The notes beneath the pieces are model-generated. The model did no database searches and had not been told where the DNA came from. It saw nothing but the letters and a program-made list of their open reading frames with translations. Source: Gammaproteobacteria bacterium (GTDB lineage Bacteria; Pseudomonadota; Gammaproteobacteria; DSM-26407). Taken from it: a stretch of DNA of 7,434 nucleotides. Shown here in pieces: positions 1-7,434 of this stretch. The position numbers were made by a program, and so were the translations under genes. Each line of letters starts with the position of its first letter. Positions within the stretch are counted from its first letter, which is position 1. The stretch spans positions 1-7,434 of the forward strand of contig JAQVKR010000126.1 of the NCBI GenBank assembly GCA_028694565.1. Direction: 5' to 3'.

Positions 1-780
1 ATCCGCACCATTCACCGGCGGCTGGAAAAGGTGCGCCGCCAGCGTGACCAGGGACGCCGGGCCCGCCGCCGCGCCACGGTGCCCACCGTGTCCCTGGTGG
101 GCTACACCAACGCCGGCAAGTCCACCATGTTCAATACCCTGACGGGGGCGGAAGTCTATGCCGCCGATCAGCTCTTCGCCACCCTCGATCCGACCCTGCG
201 CCGCATCCGGCTGGCCGAGGTGGGCGACGTGGTGCTGGCCGACACGGTGGGATTCATCCGCCACCTGCCCCACGAGCTCGTGGCCGCCTTCCGCGCCACC
301 CTGGAGGAGACCCTGGAGGCGACGCTGCTGCTGCAGGTGGTGGATGCCCACGACCCCCAGCGCGACGCGGCGATCCGCCAGGTCAACCAGGTGCTGGCGG
401 AGATCGGCGCCGATGCCCTTCCGCAGCTGGAGGTCTACAACAAGATCGACGCGCTTGACGACGTGCGGCCGCGGCTGGAGCGCGACGGGGCGGGCCGTCC
501 GTCCCGGGTCTGGATCTCGGCGGCCACGGGCGCCGGCCTGGAACTCCTGCGCCAGGCGTTGTCTGAGCTGCTGGCGGGCGGAGTCGTGCGCGGCTGGGTC
601 GAATTGCCGCCTACCGCGGGCCGTCTCCGCGCACGGTTGTTCGAACTGGGGGCGGTGCTGGCGGAAAGCGGCGCCGAGGACGGCGGCTGGCGTATCGAGG
701 TGCAGCTGCCGCGCCGCCAGCTCGACCAGTTGGCCTCCCGCGAGGGGCACCAGGAGCGGCTGGCCGGCCTTGCCCGCTGA
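1..780 (+). CDS. hflX: GTPase HflX, 3' part (5' end outside the window)
   Basis: This is a TRAFAC-class GTPase that binds the 50S subunit and helps split stalled or heat-damaged ribosomes. The frame is open from base 1, and 259 codons precede the TGA. E. coli HflX has 426 residues, so most of the N-terminal nucleotide-binding domain is missing because the window cuts it, not because the gene is broken. Visible residues begin with the basic helical linker (IHRRLEKVRRQR). The G domain follows: P-loop GYTNAGKS at visible residues 34-41, the LFATLDPT switch region near 58-65, DTVGF (G3) at 81-85, NKID (G4) at 147-150 and SAATG (G5) at 173-177. A C-terminal domain ends the protein. GYTNAGKS with DTVGFIRHLPHELVAAF is diagnostic of HflX. 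In relatives hfq lies just upstream, which cannot be seen here. hflK follows after 92 bp. Confidence 0.96.
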   Translation: MRTIHRRLEKVRRQRDQGRRARRRATVPTVSLVGYTNAGKSTMFNTLTGAEVYAADQLFATLDPTLRRIRLAEVGDVVLADTVGFIRHLPHELVAAFRATLEETLEATLLLQVVDAHDPQRDAAIRQVNQVLAEIGADALPQLEVYNKIDALDDVRPRLERDGAGRPSRVWISAATGAGLELLRQALSELLAGGVVRGWVELPPTAGRLRARLFELGAVLAESGAEDGGWRIEVQLPRRQLDQLASREGHQERLAGLAR

Positions 781-781
781 A

Positions 782-796
782 GCCGCGCCTTGCGGC
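782..796 (+). other. Short hairpin just after the hflX stop
   Basis: GCCGC (782-786) and GCGGC (792-796) can pair around a 5-nt loop, one base after the hflX TGA. No T run follows, so it is at best a weak 3'-end structure and not a clear intrinsic terminator. It also overlaps the candidate -35 box at 790-795. In DNA this GC-rich, a 5-bp stem may be chance. Confidence 0.25.
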
Positions 797-818
797 ACCC
801 GCTCTTGACCCATAGAAT
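790..818 (+). promoter_or_regulatory. Possible sigma-70 promoter ahead of hflK
   Basis: TTGCGG (790-795) and TAGAAT (813-818) lie exactly 17 nt apart. The -10 box matches TATAAT at 5 of 6 positions, while the -35 matches TTGACA at only 3 of 6. The stretch 811-828 is visibly AT-richer than its surroundings. This would give hflKC its own start about 50 nt upstream of the hflK ATG, in addition to read-through from hflX. A TTGACC at 805-810 lacks a -10 at proper spacing. The call rests on pattern alone. Confidence 0.3.
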
Positions 819-860
819 TCCACATTCCGAGCCGGCTGCTGCCGGCGAATGGACCGTAAT

Positions 861-864
861 GGAG
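861..864 (+). promoter_or_regulatory. Shine-Dalgarno of hflK (decides the start)
   Basis: GGAG lies 8 nt upstream of the ATG at 873, which is good spacing. The in-frame ATG at 849 sits upstream of this GGAG and would add eight residues (MDRNGVKR) not typical of HflK. Known HflK proteins begin MAWN, exactly as from 873. Confidence 0.75.
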
Positions 865-872
865 TGAAACGC

Positions 873-2033
873 ATGGCCTGGAACGAACCGGGAGGCAGTG
901 GCAAGGACCCTTGGGGCAGCCAGGGGGGAGACCAGGGGCCGCCCGATCTGGATGAGCTGGCACGCAAGTTCCAGCAGAAGCTGGGCGGCCTGTTCGGCGG
1001 CAAGGGCGGCGGGAGCGGCACCGGCGGCGGCCGGGGCGCTGGCGGCGCCAGCCGCATCGGTCTCGGGCTGGTGCTGGGCGCGCTGGTGGCCGTGTGGGTT
1101 TTCAGCGGCATCTATATCGTTGCCCCGGCCGAGCGCGCCGTGGTGCTCCAGTTCGGCCGCTACGTGAAGACCACCGGCCCCGGGCCGCACTGGGTGCCGC
1201 GCTTCATCCAGACGGTGGAGAAGGTCAACGTGGAGCAGATCCGCAATATCCAGCGCCAGGCCTCCATGCTGACCCAGGACGAGAACATCATCTCCGTGGC
1301 CCTCGCGGTGCAGTACCGGGTCAAGGACATCAAGGACTACGTGTTCCTGGTGCGGGATCCGGATCTGACCCTGCGCGAGGCCACCGAGAGCGCCGTGCGC
1401 GAGGTGATCGGCAAGAGCAAGCTGGACTTCGCGCTCACCGAGGGGCGCAGCGAGATCATGGCCCGGACCGAGACGCTGATCCAGGAGATCCTCGACCGCT
1501 ACGGCACCGGCCTGCAGATCACCAGCGTCAACCTGCAGGACGCCCAGCCGCCGGAGCAGGTCCAGGGCGCCTTCGAGGACGCCATCAAGGCCCGGGAGGA
1601 CGAGCAGCGGCTCAAGAACGAGGCCGAGGCCTACGCCAACGAAATCGTTCCCGTCGCCCGCGGCAAGGCCGCGCGGCAGCTGGAGGAGGCCAACGCCTAC
1701 AAGGCACAGGTCATCGCCCAGGCCGAGGGTGAGGCAAGCCGCTTCGAGCAGCTGCTGACCGAATACCGGAAGTCACCCGCGGTGACCCGCCAGCGTCTCT
1801 ACCTGGAGACCATGGAGTCGGTGCTGGCCAGCAGCAGCAAGGTGATGGTGGACGTGGAGGGCGGCAACAACCTCATGTACCTTCCCCTCGATCAGCTGAT
1901 GCAGCGTGGCGCCGAGGCCCAGGCCCGCCAGGAGGGCGGCGCTCTCGCGCCCGTCGGCGGCACGGCCATCGGCAGCCAGGATGCGGAGTCGCGCGGCCGC
2001 GAGGACCTGCGCAGCCGCCGGGGGGTTCGCTAA
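873..2033 (+). CDS. hflK: HflK, SPFH-family membrane regulator of FtsH
   Basis: HflK pairs with HflC to build a large membrane-anchored assembly that encloses the FtsH protease and limits its action on membrane substrates. From the ATG at 873 the protein has 386 residues (E. coli 419). It starts MAWNEPGGSGKDPWG, the family hallmark. A Gly-rich, poorly ordered cytoplasmic tail follows (about 7-60). One membrane helix lies at about 62-83, and the SPFH/band 7 domain begins with VAPAERAVVLQFGRY. A long Ala/Glu/Arg-rich coiled-coil helix (NEAEAYANEIVPVARGKAAR onward) follows, with a low-complexity C-terminal tail. By homology it is a type II protein with its bulk in the periplasm. The start is fixed by the N-terminal match and by GGAG at 861-864. 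The stop codon shares one base with the hflC ATG (TAATG), which points to translational coupling and near-equal synthesis of the two subunits. Confidence 0.96.
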   Translation: MAWNEPGGSGKDPWGSQGGDQGPPDLDELARKFQQKLGGLFGGKGGGSGTGGGRGAGGASRIGLGLVLGALVAVWVFSGIYIVAPAERAVVLQFGRYVKTTGPGPHWVPRFIQTVEKVNVEQIRNIQRQASMLTQDENIISVALAVQYRVKDIKDYVFLVRDPDLTLREATESAVREVIGKSKLDFALTEGRSEIMARTETLIQEILDRYGTGLQITSVNLQDAQPPEQVQGAFEDAIKAREDEQRLKNEAEAYANEIVPVARGKAARQLEEANAYKAQVIAQAEGEASRFEQLLTEYRKSPAVTRQRLYLETMESVLASSSKVMVDVEGGNNLMYLPLDQLMQRGAEAQARQEGGALAPVGGTAIGSQDAESRGREDLRSRRGVR

Positions 2034-2914
2034 TGGGACAGAACACCGTGAAACTGGGAATCATCGGCCTGCTGGCGCTGCTGGTGCTGGGCGCCTTCTC
2101 CATCTACACCGTGGACGAGCGCCAGAAGGCGATCCTGTTCCGCCTGGGCGAGATCGTGCGCACGGATCTGGAGCCGGGCATCCATTTCAAGTTCCCGTTG
2201 ATCTACAACGTGGGCAAGTTCGACGCCCGCATCCTCACGCTGGACGAGGCGCCGGAGCGCTTCCTCACCAGCGAGAAGAAGAACGTGATGGTGGACTCGT
2301 TCGTGAAGTGGCGTATCGATGACGTGGGCCGCTTCTACCAGCGCACCGGCGGGGACGAGCGCACCGCCGCGATGCGCCTGTCCCAGATCCTCAAGGACGG
2401 TCTGCGCAGCGAGTTCGCCAAGCGCACCGTGCAGGAGGTGGTTTCGGGCGATCGGGCCCAAATCATGGACATCCTCACTGAGAATGCCAACCGGCAGGTC
2501 AGCGAGCTGGGCATCAGCGTGGTGGACGTGCGCATCCAGCAGATCGAGCTCCCCGCCGAGGTGAGCGGCTCGGTCTACCGGCGCATGGAAGCCGAGCGCG
2601 CCCGCGTGGCCCGCGACTTCCGCTCCCGCGGTGCCGAGGCGGCCGAACGTATCCGCGCCGATGCCGACCGGCAGCGCACGGTGATCCTGGCGGAGGCCTA
2701 TCGCGACGCGGAGGGGATCCGCGGCGAAGGCGATGCCCGCGCCACCGACATCTACGCCAAGGCCTACAGCCGGGACCCGGAGTTCTACGCCTTCTACCGA
2801 TCGCTGCGCGCCTACCGGGACACCTTCCGCGATCGTTCCGACGTGATGCTGATGCAGCCCGACAGCGAGTTTTTCCGCTACTTCAAAAATCCAGAGCAGG
2901 GAGCGGCGCGCTGA
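2033..2914 (+). CDS. hflC: HflC, SPFH-family partner of HflK
   Basis: This is the second subunit of the HflKC complex that surrounds and modulates FtsH in the inner membrane. It has 293 residues (E. coli 334). An N-terminal membrane helix (about 7-25, KLGIIGLLALLVLGAFSIY) is followed at once by the SPFH start TVDERQKAILFRLGEIVR. The band 7 core includes TSEKKNVMVDSFVKWRI, and the coiled-coil arm includes RMEAERARVARDFRSRGAEA. The conserved end region contains AKAYSRDPEFYAFYRSLRAY and a SEFFRYFKN tail. The ATG overlaps the hflK stop by one base. A G6 run at 2020-2025 in the end of hflK can serve as its ribosome-binding site. The shorter length falls outside the recognisable core. No sign of damage is seen. 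Confidence 0.96.
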   Translation: MGQNTVKLGIIGLLALLVLGAFSIYTVDERQKAILFRLGEIVRTDLEPGIHFKFPLIYNVGKFDARILTLDEAPERFLTSEKKNVMVDSFVKWRIDDVGRFYQRTGGDERTAAMRLSQILKDGLRSEFAKRTVQEVVSGDRAQIMDILTENANRQVSELGISVVDVRIQQIELPAEVSGSVYRRMEAERARVARDFRSRGAEAAERIRADADRQRTVILAEAYRDAEGIRGEGDARATDIYAKAYSRDPEFYAFYRSLRAYRDTFRDRSDVMLMQPDSEFFRYFKNPEQGAAR

Positions 2915-2926
2915 CGCCCCGCTCCC
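2899..2926 (+). other. Hairpin enclosing the hflC stop codon
   Basis: GGGAGCGG (2899-2906) pairs perfectly with CCGCTCCC (2919-2926). Inside it, after one C/C mismatch, GCG (2908-2910) pairs with CGC (2915-2917), leaving the tetraloop CTGA (2911-2914). The hflC TGA is 2912-2914, inside that loop. No T run follows. It could protect the hflKC mRNA 3' end or take part in termination together with the next two hairpins. A second small stem, CCACC/GGTGG around GACA (2925-2938), is adjacent and shares bases 2925-2926 with it. Confidence 0.45.
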
Positions 2927-2945
2927 ACCGACAGGTGGAAACCAC

Positions 2946-2972
2946 GTGACCGGGCAGGTGTCGCAGTACACT
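2946..2972 (+). promoter_or_regulatory. Possible promoter for DUF2065-hisZ-purA
   Basis: GTGACC (2946-2951, 4 of 6 to TTGACA) and TACACT (2967-2972, 4 of 6 to TATAAT) are 15 nt apart, shorter than the ideal 17. Transcription would start near 2979-2980, about 23 nt before the DUF2065 ATG. The boxes coincide with the left arm and loop region of the terminator-like hairpin at 2950-2989, so the two readings compete. Support is pattern-based only. Confidence 0.3.
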
Positions 2973-2989
2973 GGGCCCGGCATTTTTTT
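2950..2989 (+). terminator. Rho-independent terminator-like hairpin after hflC
   Basis: CCGGGC (2950-2955) pairs with GCCCGG (2975-2980). GTGT (2958-2961) pairs with ACAC (2968-2971) around the loop CGCAGT, with a small internal loop between the two helices. Two bases later comes an uninterrupted T7 run (2983-2989), rare in this GC-rich window. Hairpin plus T tract fits an intrinsic terminator for hflKC. The T run ends only 13 nt before the DUF2065 ATG, so it would split hflKC from DUF2065-hisZ-purA, perhaps incompletely. Confidence 0.5.
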
Positions 2990-3002
2990 GTGAACCCAAG
3001 CC

Positions 3003-3200
3003 ATGCTATGGACCGATCTGCTCGCCGCTCTCGCCCTGGTGCTGGTGATCGAGGGCCTGCTGCCCTTCGCCAATCCCGGCGGCTGGCGCCGGATGGTCCT
3101 GGTGGTGGCCCGGATGGACGATCGCACCCTGCGCCTCGTCGGCCTGAGCAGCATCATCGTGGGGCTGGCGCTGCTCACGCTGGTGCGGATGTTCTCCTGA
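3003..3200 (+). CDS. DUF2065 (YjeT-like) small membrane protein
   Basis: This 65-residue protein is almost entirely two membrane helices: about 5-23 (DLLAALALVLVIEGLLPFA) and about 44-62 (LVGLSSIIVGLALLTLVRM). They are joined by a short basic/polar loop containing NPGGWRRM and a DDRTLR segment. The ALVLVIEGL...P...P..W..M pattern matches E. coli YjeT, which lies between hflC and purA in that genome, so position and sequence agree. No biochemical role is established for DUF2065. Its constant place beside hflC hints at a link to HflKC-FtsH or simple cotranscription, which is inference. No Shine-Dalgarno is obvious ahead of the ATG (GTGAACCCAAGCC). Translation may depend on a short AU-rich leader if the promoter at 2946-2972 is real. 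hisZ starts within 20 nt of its stop. Confidence 0.88.
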   Translation: MLWTDLLAALALVLVIEGLLPFANPGGWRRMVLVVARMDDRTLRLVGLSSIIVGLALLTLVRMFS

Positions 3201-3219
3201 GGCTCCCTTGGATACCGGA

Positions 3220-5770
<2,551 letters not shown>

Positions 5771-5785
5771 GGCGGTTGCCGGAAC

Positions 5786-5816
5786 GGCCCGGTGGCCATG
5801 TCGCGGCCACCGGGCC
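5786..5816. terminator. Hairpin between convergent purA and the 150-aa gene
   Basis: GGCCCGGTGGCC (5786-5797) and GGCCACCGGGCC (5805-5816) form a perfect 12-bp stem with the 7-nt loop ATGTCGC. It sits in the 52-bp space between two converging stop codons, the classic place for a shared terminator. The T run is poor on both strands (TCCTGTCT to the right, CGTTCCGG to the left), so termination may rely on the very stable stem or on Rho. Confidence 0.65.
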
Positions 5817-5822
5817 TCCTGT

Positions 5823-6275
5823 CTACAGGAATCCCGTCAGGGCTTGCGCCGCCAGCAGGGCGAGCGCGATCCAGCCCACCAGATTCCAGATCCGGGCCCG
5901 CTGCCGCTGGCGCGCCGCGTGCGCGGCGGTCATGGCGTCGATGGTCTCCCTGACGCCGGGTTCGAGCCAGGGGTCCAGATAATTGCGCCGGTGGGGCAGG
6001 GTGATGGATTCCACTGCGGCAATCGCCCGGGGCAGCTCGACCCGGTAGAGCCGGGTGTCGGCGTTAACCAGCCGGTGGCGCAGCGCGTTGTGGGCGTGCA
6101 TCAGGGCCGCATCCACGTCGTTGAAGCCGGCCAGGTAGCGTATCCGGGGGTCCTCGGCTGCACTCTCGGGCAGGCGCGGGAGGCGCCCGGCGGCGGTGCA
6201 GAGCCGCACCAGCCCGGGATGGCGCTCGCTGGTCTCGATGATGAGGTATCCGGATTCCATCGCTGGCAAATCCAT
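5823..6275 (-). CDS. Protein of unknown function with C-terminal membrane anchor
   Basis: I do not recognise this 150-residue protein and assign no function. Its coding character looks real: it fills its interval between the purA terminator and the inverted repeat, and it has a balanced soluble part. Residues 1 to about 110 have no signal peptide or membrane helix and include DPRIRYLAGFNDVDAALMHA and a PHRRNYLDPWLEPG segment. A basic patch (ARQRQRAR, about 121-129) precedes a single hydrophobic helix at about 131-150 (NLVGWIALALLAAQALTGFL) that ends at the stop codon. This predicts a tail-anchored inner-membrane protein with its N-terminal domain in the cytoplasm. The start is uncertain: ATG at 6275 is used, but ATG at 6260 (MESGYLIIETSE) is equally possible, and neither has a strong Shine-Dalgarno. 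It shares direction with ppdK but lies 195 bp away, across a strong inverted repeat, so it may be transcribed separately. Confidence 0.72.
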   Translation of the reverse strand: MDLPAMESGYLIIETSERHPGLVRLCTAAGRLPRLPESAAEDPRIRYLAGFNDVDAALMHAHNALRHRLVNADTRLYRVELPRAIAAVESITLPHRRNYLDPWLEPGVRETIDAMTAAHAARQRQRARIWNLVGWIALALLAAQALTGFL

Positions 6276-6331
6276 CCCGGCGGTCGCCTGGTCCAGGGAG
6301 CCCCTGGCAAGGCGGGGCCTATCACAGTCTA

Positions 6332-6381
6332 GGGCACTGCCGGTAATCGGGCACGGCCGCGCCCGATTACCGGCAGCGCCC
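6332..6381. repeat. Long near-perfect inverted repeat between ppdK and the 150-aa gene
   Basis: CTGCCGGTAATCGGGC (6337-6352) and its exact reverse complement (6361-6376) form a 16-bp stem around the 8-nt loop ACGGCCGC. After one A/C mismatch, four more pairs extend it (GGGC 6332-6335 with GCCC 6378-6381). It lies about 90 nt past the ppdK stop and about 57 nt before the start of the 150-aa gene, both read leftward. There is no T run on either side (leftward it continues TAGACTGTGATAGG). It could be a Rho-aided terminator or processing site for ppdK mRNA, a dispersed intergenic repeat (REP-like), or an operator for the downstream gene. No second copy is present in this window. Confidence 0.6.
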
Positions 6382-6470
6382 CCGGATCGCTCCTCCGCCG
6401 TGGCCGCGCCGCGCGGCGGACGGCACCGTCTCCAACCCCCGGGCCTCCATGAGCGCCACTCCCGGAGCGG
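6382..6470. other. GC-rich ppdK 3' flank with small alternative hairpins
   Basis: No gene is seen here. TCCGCCG (6394-6400) can pair with CGGCGGA (6414-6420), or alternatively GCCGCG (6403-6408) with CGCGGC (6412-6417). These structures are mutually exclusive. They lie in the untranslated part of the ppdK message and may belong with the larger inverted repeat beyond them. The base composition is so skewed that such stems could be chance. Confidence 0.25.
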
Positions 6471-7434
6471 CTACAGCGACTGGGTTCCGGCGCCCCCGGC
6501 GGCATCGAGCGCCGCCTGGGCCGCCGCCAGGCGGGCGATGGGCACCCGCGGGGCGGAGCAGGAGACGTAGCTCAGCCCCACCCGGTGGCAGAAGGCGATG
6601 GAGGCGGGGTGGCCGCCGTGCTCGCCGCAGATTCCCACCTTCATGCCGGGACGGGTGGCGCGGCCCCACTCCACGGCCAGCTCCATCAGCCGGCCCACGC
6701 CCTTCACGTCCAGCACCTCGAAGGGGTTGTCCTGCAGGATGCCGTGTTCGTTGTACATGGGCAGGAACTTGTTCTCGGCGTCCTCGCGGGAGAAGGAAAA
6801 GGCGGCCTGGGTCAGGTCGTTGGTGCCGAAGGAGAAGAACTCCGCCTCCTCCGCCAGGCTGCCCGCGCGCATGCAGGCCCGCACCACCTCCAGCATGGAG
6901 CCGAACCTGAACGCCAGCCGCACCCCGTGGCGCTGCTCCACGTCGGCGCGGATGGAAGCCACCAGATCCCTGACCCGCTTGAGCTCCTGCACCGTGCACA
7001 CCTGCGGCACCATGATCTCGGGATGCACCTCCAGCCCCTCCTGCAGGCACTCGGCGGCGGCCTCGAGGATGGCGCGGATCTGCATGGTGTAGATCTCCGG
7101 GAAGGTGAGCCCCAGGCGCACGCCGCGGTGGCCCAGCATGGGGTTCACCTCGTGCAGGGCGCGGACCTTGCGCAGCATCGTCTCCTTCTTGTCGATGGCC
7201 TCCTCCACCAGGCGCGGATCGGCCAGGCGGGCGACGCTGGGGTGGTCCGCGCCGCCGCGGTAGATGAACTCCACGGCGTCGGAGAGGATGTTCACGCCCT
7301 GCACCGTGTCGCGCAGGTGCCGGAGGCGGTCGATCTCCTCCACCAGCTGCTGCTCCGAGGGCAGGAACTCGTGGATGGGCGGGTCGAGCAGGCGGATGGT
7401 GACCGGGCGCGGGGCCATGGCCCGGAACAGGCCG
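6471..7434 (-). CDS. ppdK: Pyruvate, phosphate dikinase, C-terminal part (5' end outside the window)
   Basis: PPDK interconverts ATP + phosphate + pyruvate with AMP + PPi + PEP in the cytosol. It works in gluconeogenesis or PPi-dependent glycolysis depending on the organism. The frame stays open to the window edge: five residues (GLFRA) precede the first internal Met, matching PPDK's FRAM...PVTIRLLDPP.HEFLP. About 320 residues of a protein of roughly 900 are visible, nearly all of the PEP/pyruvate-binding barrel. Seen in order are GHRGVRLGLTFPEIY, the EFFSFGTNDLTQ signature (GTNDLTQ at 6807-6827), SREDAENKFLP, VGICGEHGGHP, and GLSYVSCSAPRVPIARLAAAQA near the end. The Cys of SCS (codon 6558-6560) matches the family's acid/base cysteine. 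Most relatives have SCSP-F/Y here, so SCSAP is a small variation. It is not PpsA, whose C-terminal sequence differs. It is read leftward, and its promoter is outside the window. Confidence 0.96.
   Translation of the reverse strand, partial: GLFRAMAPRPVTIRLLDPPIHEFLPSEQQLVEEIDRLRHLRDTVQGVNILSDAVEFIYRGGADHPSVARLADPRLVEEAIDKKETMLRKVRALHEVNPMLGHRGVRLGLTFPEIYTMQIRAILEAAAECLQEGLEVHPEIMVPQVCTVQELKRVRDLVASIRADVEQRHGVRLAFRFGSMLEVVRACMRAGSLAEEAEFFSFGTNDLTQAAFSFSREDAENKFLPMYNEHGILQDNPFEVLDVKGVGRLMELAVEWGRATRPGMKVGICGEHGGHPASIAFCHRVGLSYVSCSAPRVPIARLAAAQAALDAAGGAGTQSL

Noticed and set aside
805..810. TTGACC as a -35 box ahead of hflK
   Set aside because: At 16-18 nt spacing the downstream sequence is GC-rich with no -10 resemblance. 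TAGAAT is only 2 nt away.
849..872. Earlier ATG for hflK at 849
   Set aside because: The GGAG at 861-864 lies downstream of it, and HflK proteins begin MAWN as from 873.
435..1190. 251-codon minus-strand frame across the end of hflX and the start of hflK
   Set aside because: It is antisense to two recognised genes and spans the gap between them. Its composition is typical of a GC shadow.
6367..7050. 227-codon minus-strand frame within ppdK extending past its stop
   Set aside because: This is a Gly/Ala/Arg-rich out-of-frame reading of ppdK. The true frame carries GTNDLTQ and the catalytic Cys and ends at 6471.

Overview
The window is chromosomal core DNA from a high-GC bacterium. Gene content and order (hflX, hflK, hflC, a DUF2065/YjeT gene, hisZ, purA) match the hfq-hflX-hflK-hflC-yjeT-purA neighbourhood of Gammaproteobacteria, in the variant where hisZ sits between the DUF2065 gene and purA, as in Pseudomonas. 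The strong GC bias, together with a pyruvate, phosphate dikinase gene, would suit a Chromatiales/Ectothiorhodospiraceae-type gammaproteobacterium. That placement is an inference from protein flavour, not a proven identification. I see no mobile elements, tRNA or rRNA genes, or CRISPR arrays.

Layout. Bases 1-780 (+) hold the 3' part of hflX, a ribosome-associated GTPase; its start lies left of the window. After a 92-bp gap with a possible promoter come hflK (873-2033, +) and hflC (2033-2914, +), which share one base at a TAATG stop/start. They encode the two SPFH membrane proteins that form the HflKC complex around the FtsH protease. An 88-bp gap packed with hairpins, ending in a T7 terminator-like element, separates them from a second rightward run: a 65-aa DUF2065 membrane protein (3003-3200), hisZ (about 3220-4434) and purA (4460-5770). 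A perfect 12-bp hairpin lies just past purA. Two leftward genes face this run: a 150-aa protein of unknown function with a C-terminal membrane anchor (5823-6275), and the 3' part of ppdK (6471 to beyond 7434). The 195 bp between these two carry a long, nearly perfect inverted repeat (6332-6381).

How the genes fit together. hflX and hflKC belong to translation rescue and membrane proteolysis control. HisZ is the regulatory, catalytically inactive HisRS-like partner of a short-form HisG, the first enzyme of histidine synthesis. PurA commits IMP to AMP. The histidine and purine pathways meet at AICAR and ATP, so a hisZ-purA cotranscript makes metabolic sense. PpdK interconverts pyruvate and PEP and is a separate unit.

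I found no convincing new multi-gene system. The items most worth a second look are the inverted repeat at 6332-6381, the uncharacterised tail-anchored protein at 5823-6275, the hairpin-packed gap after hflC, and the cluster of G tracts in the 3' end of hisZ.
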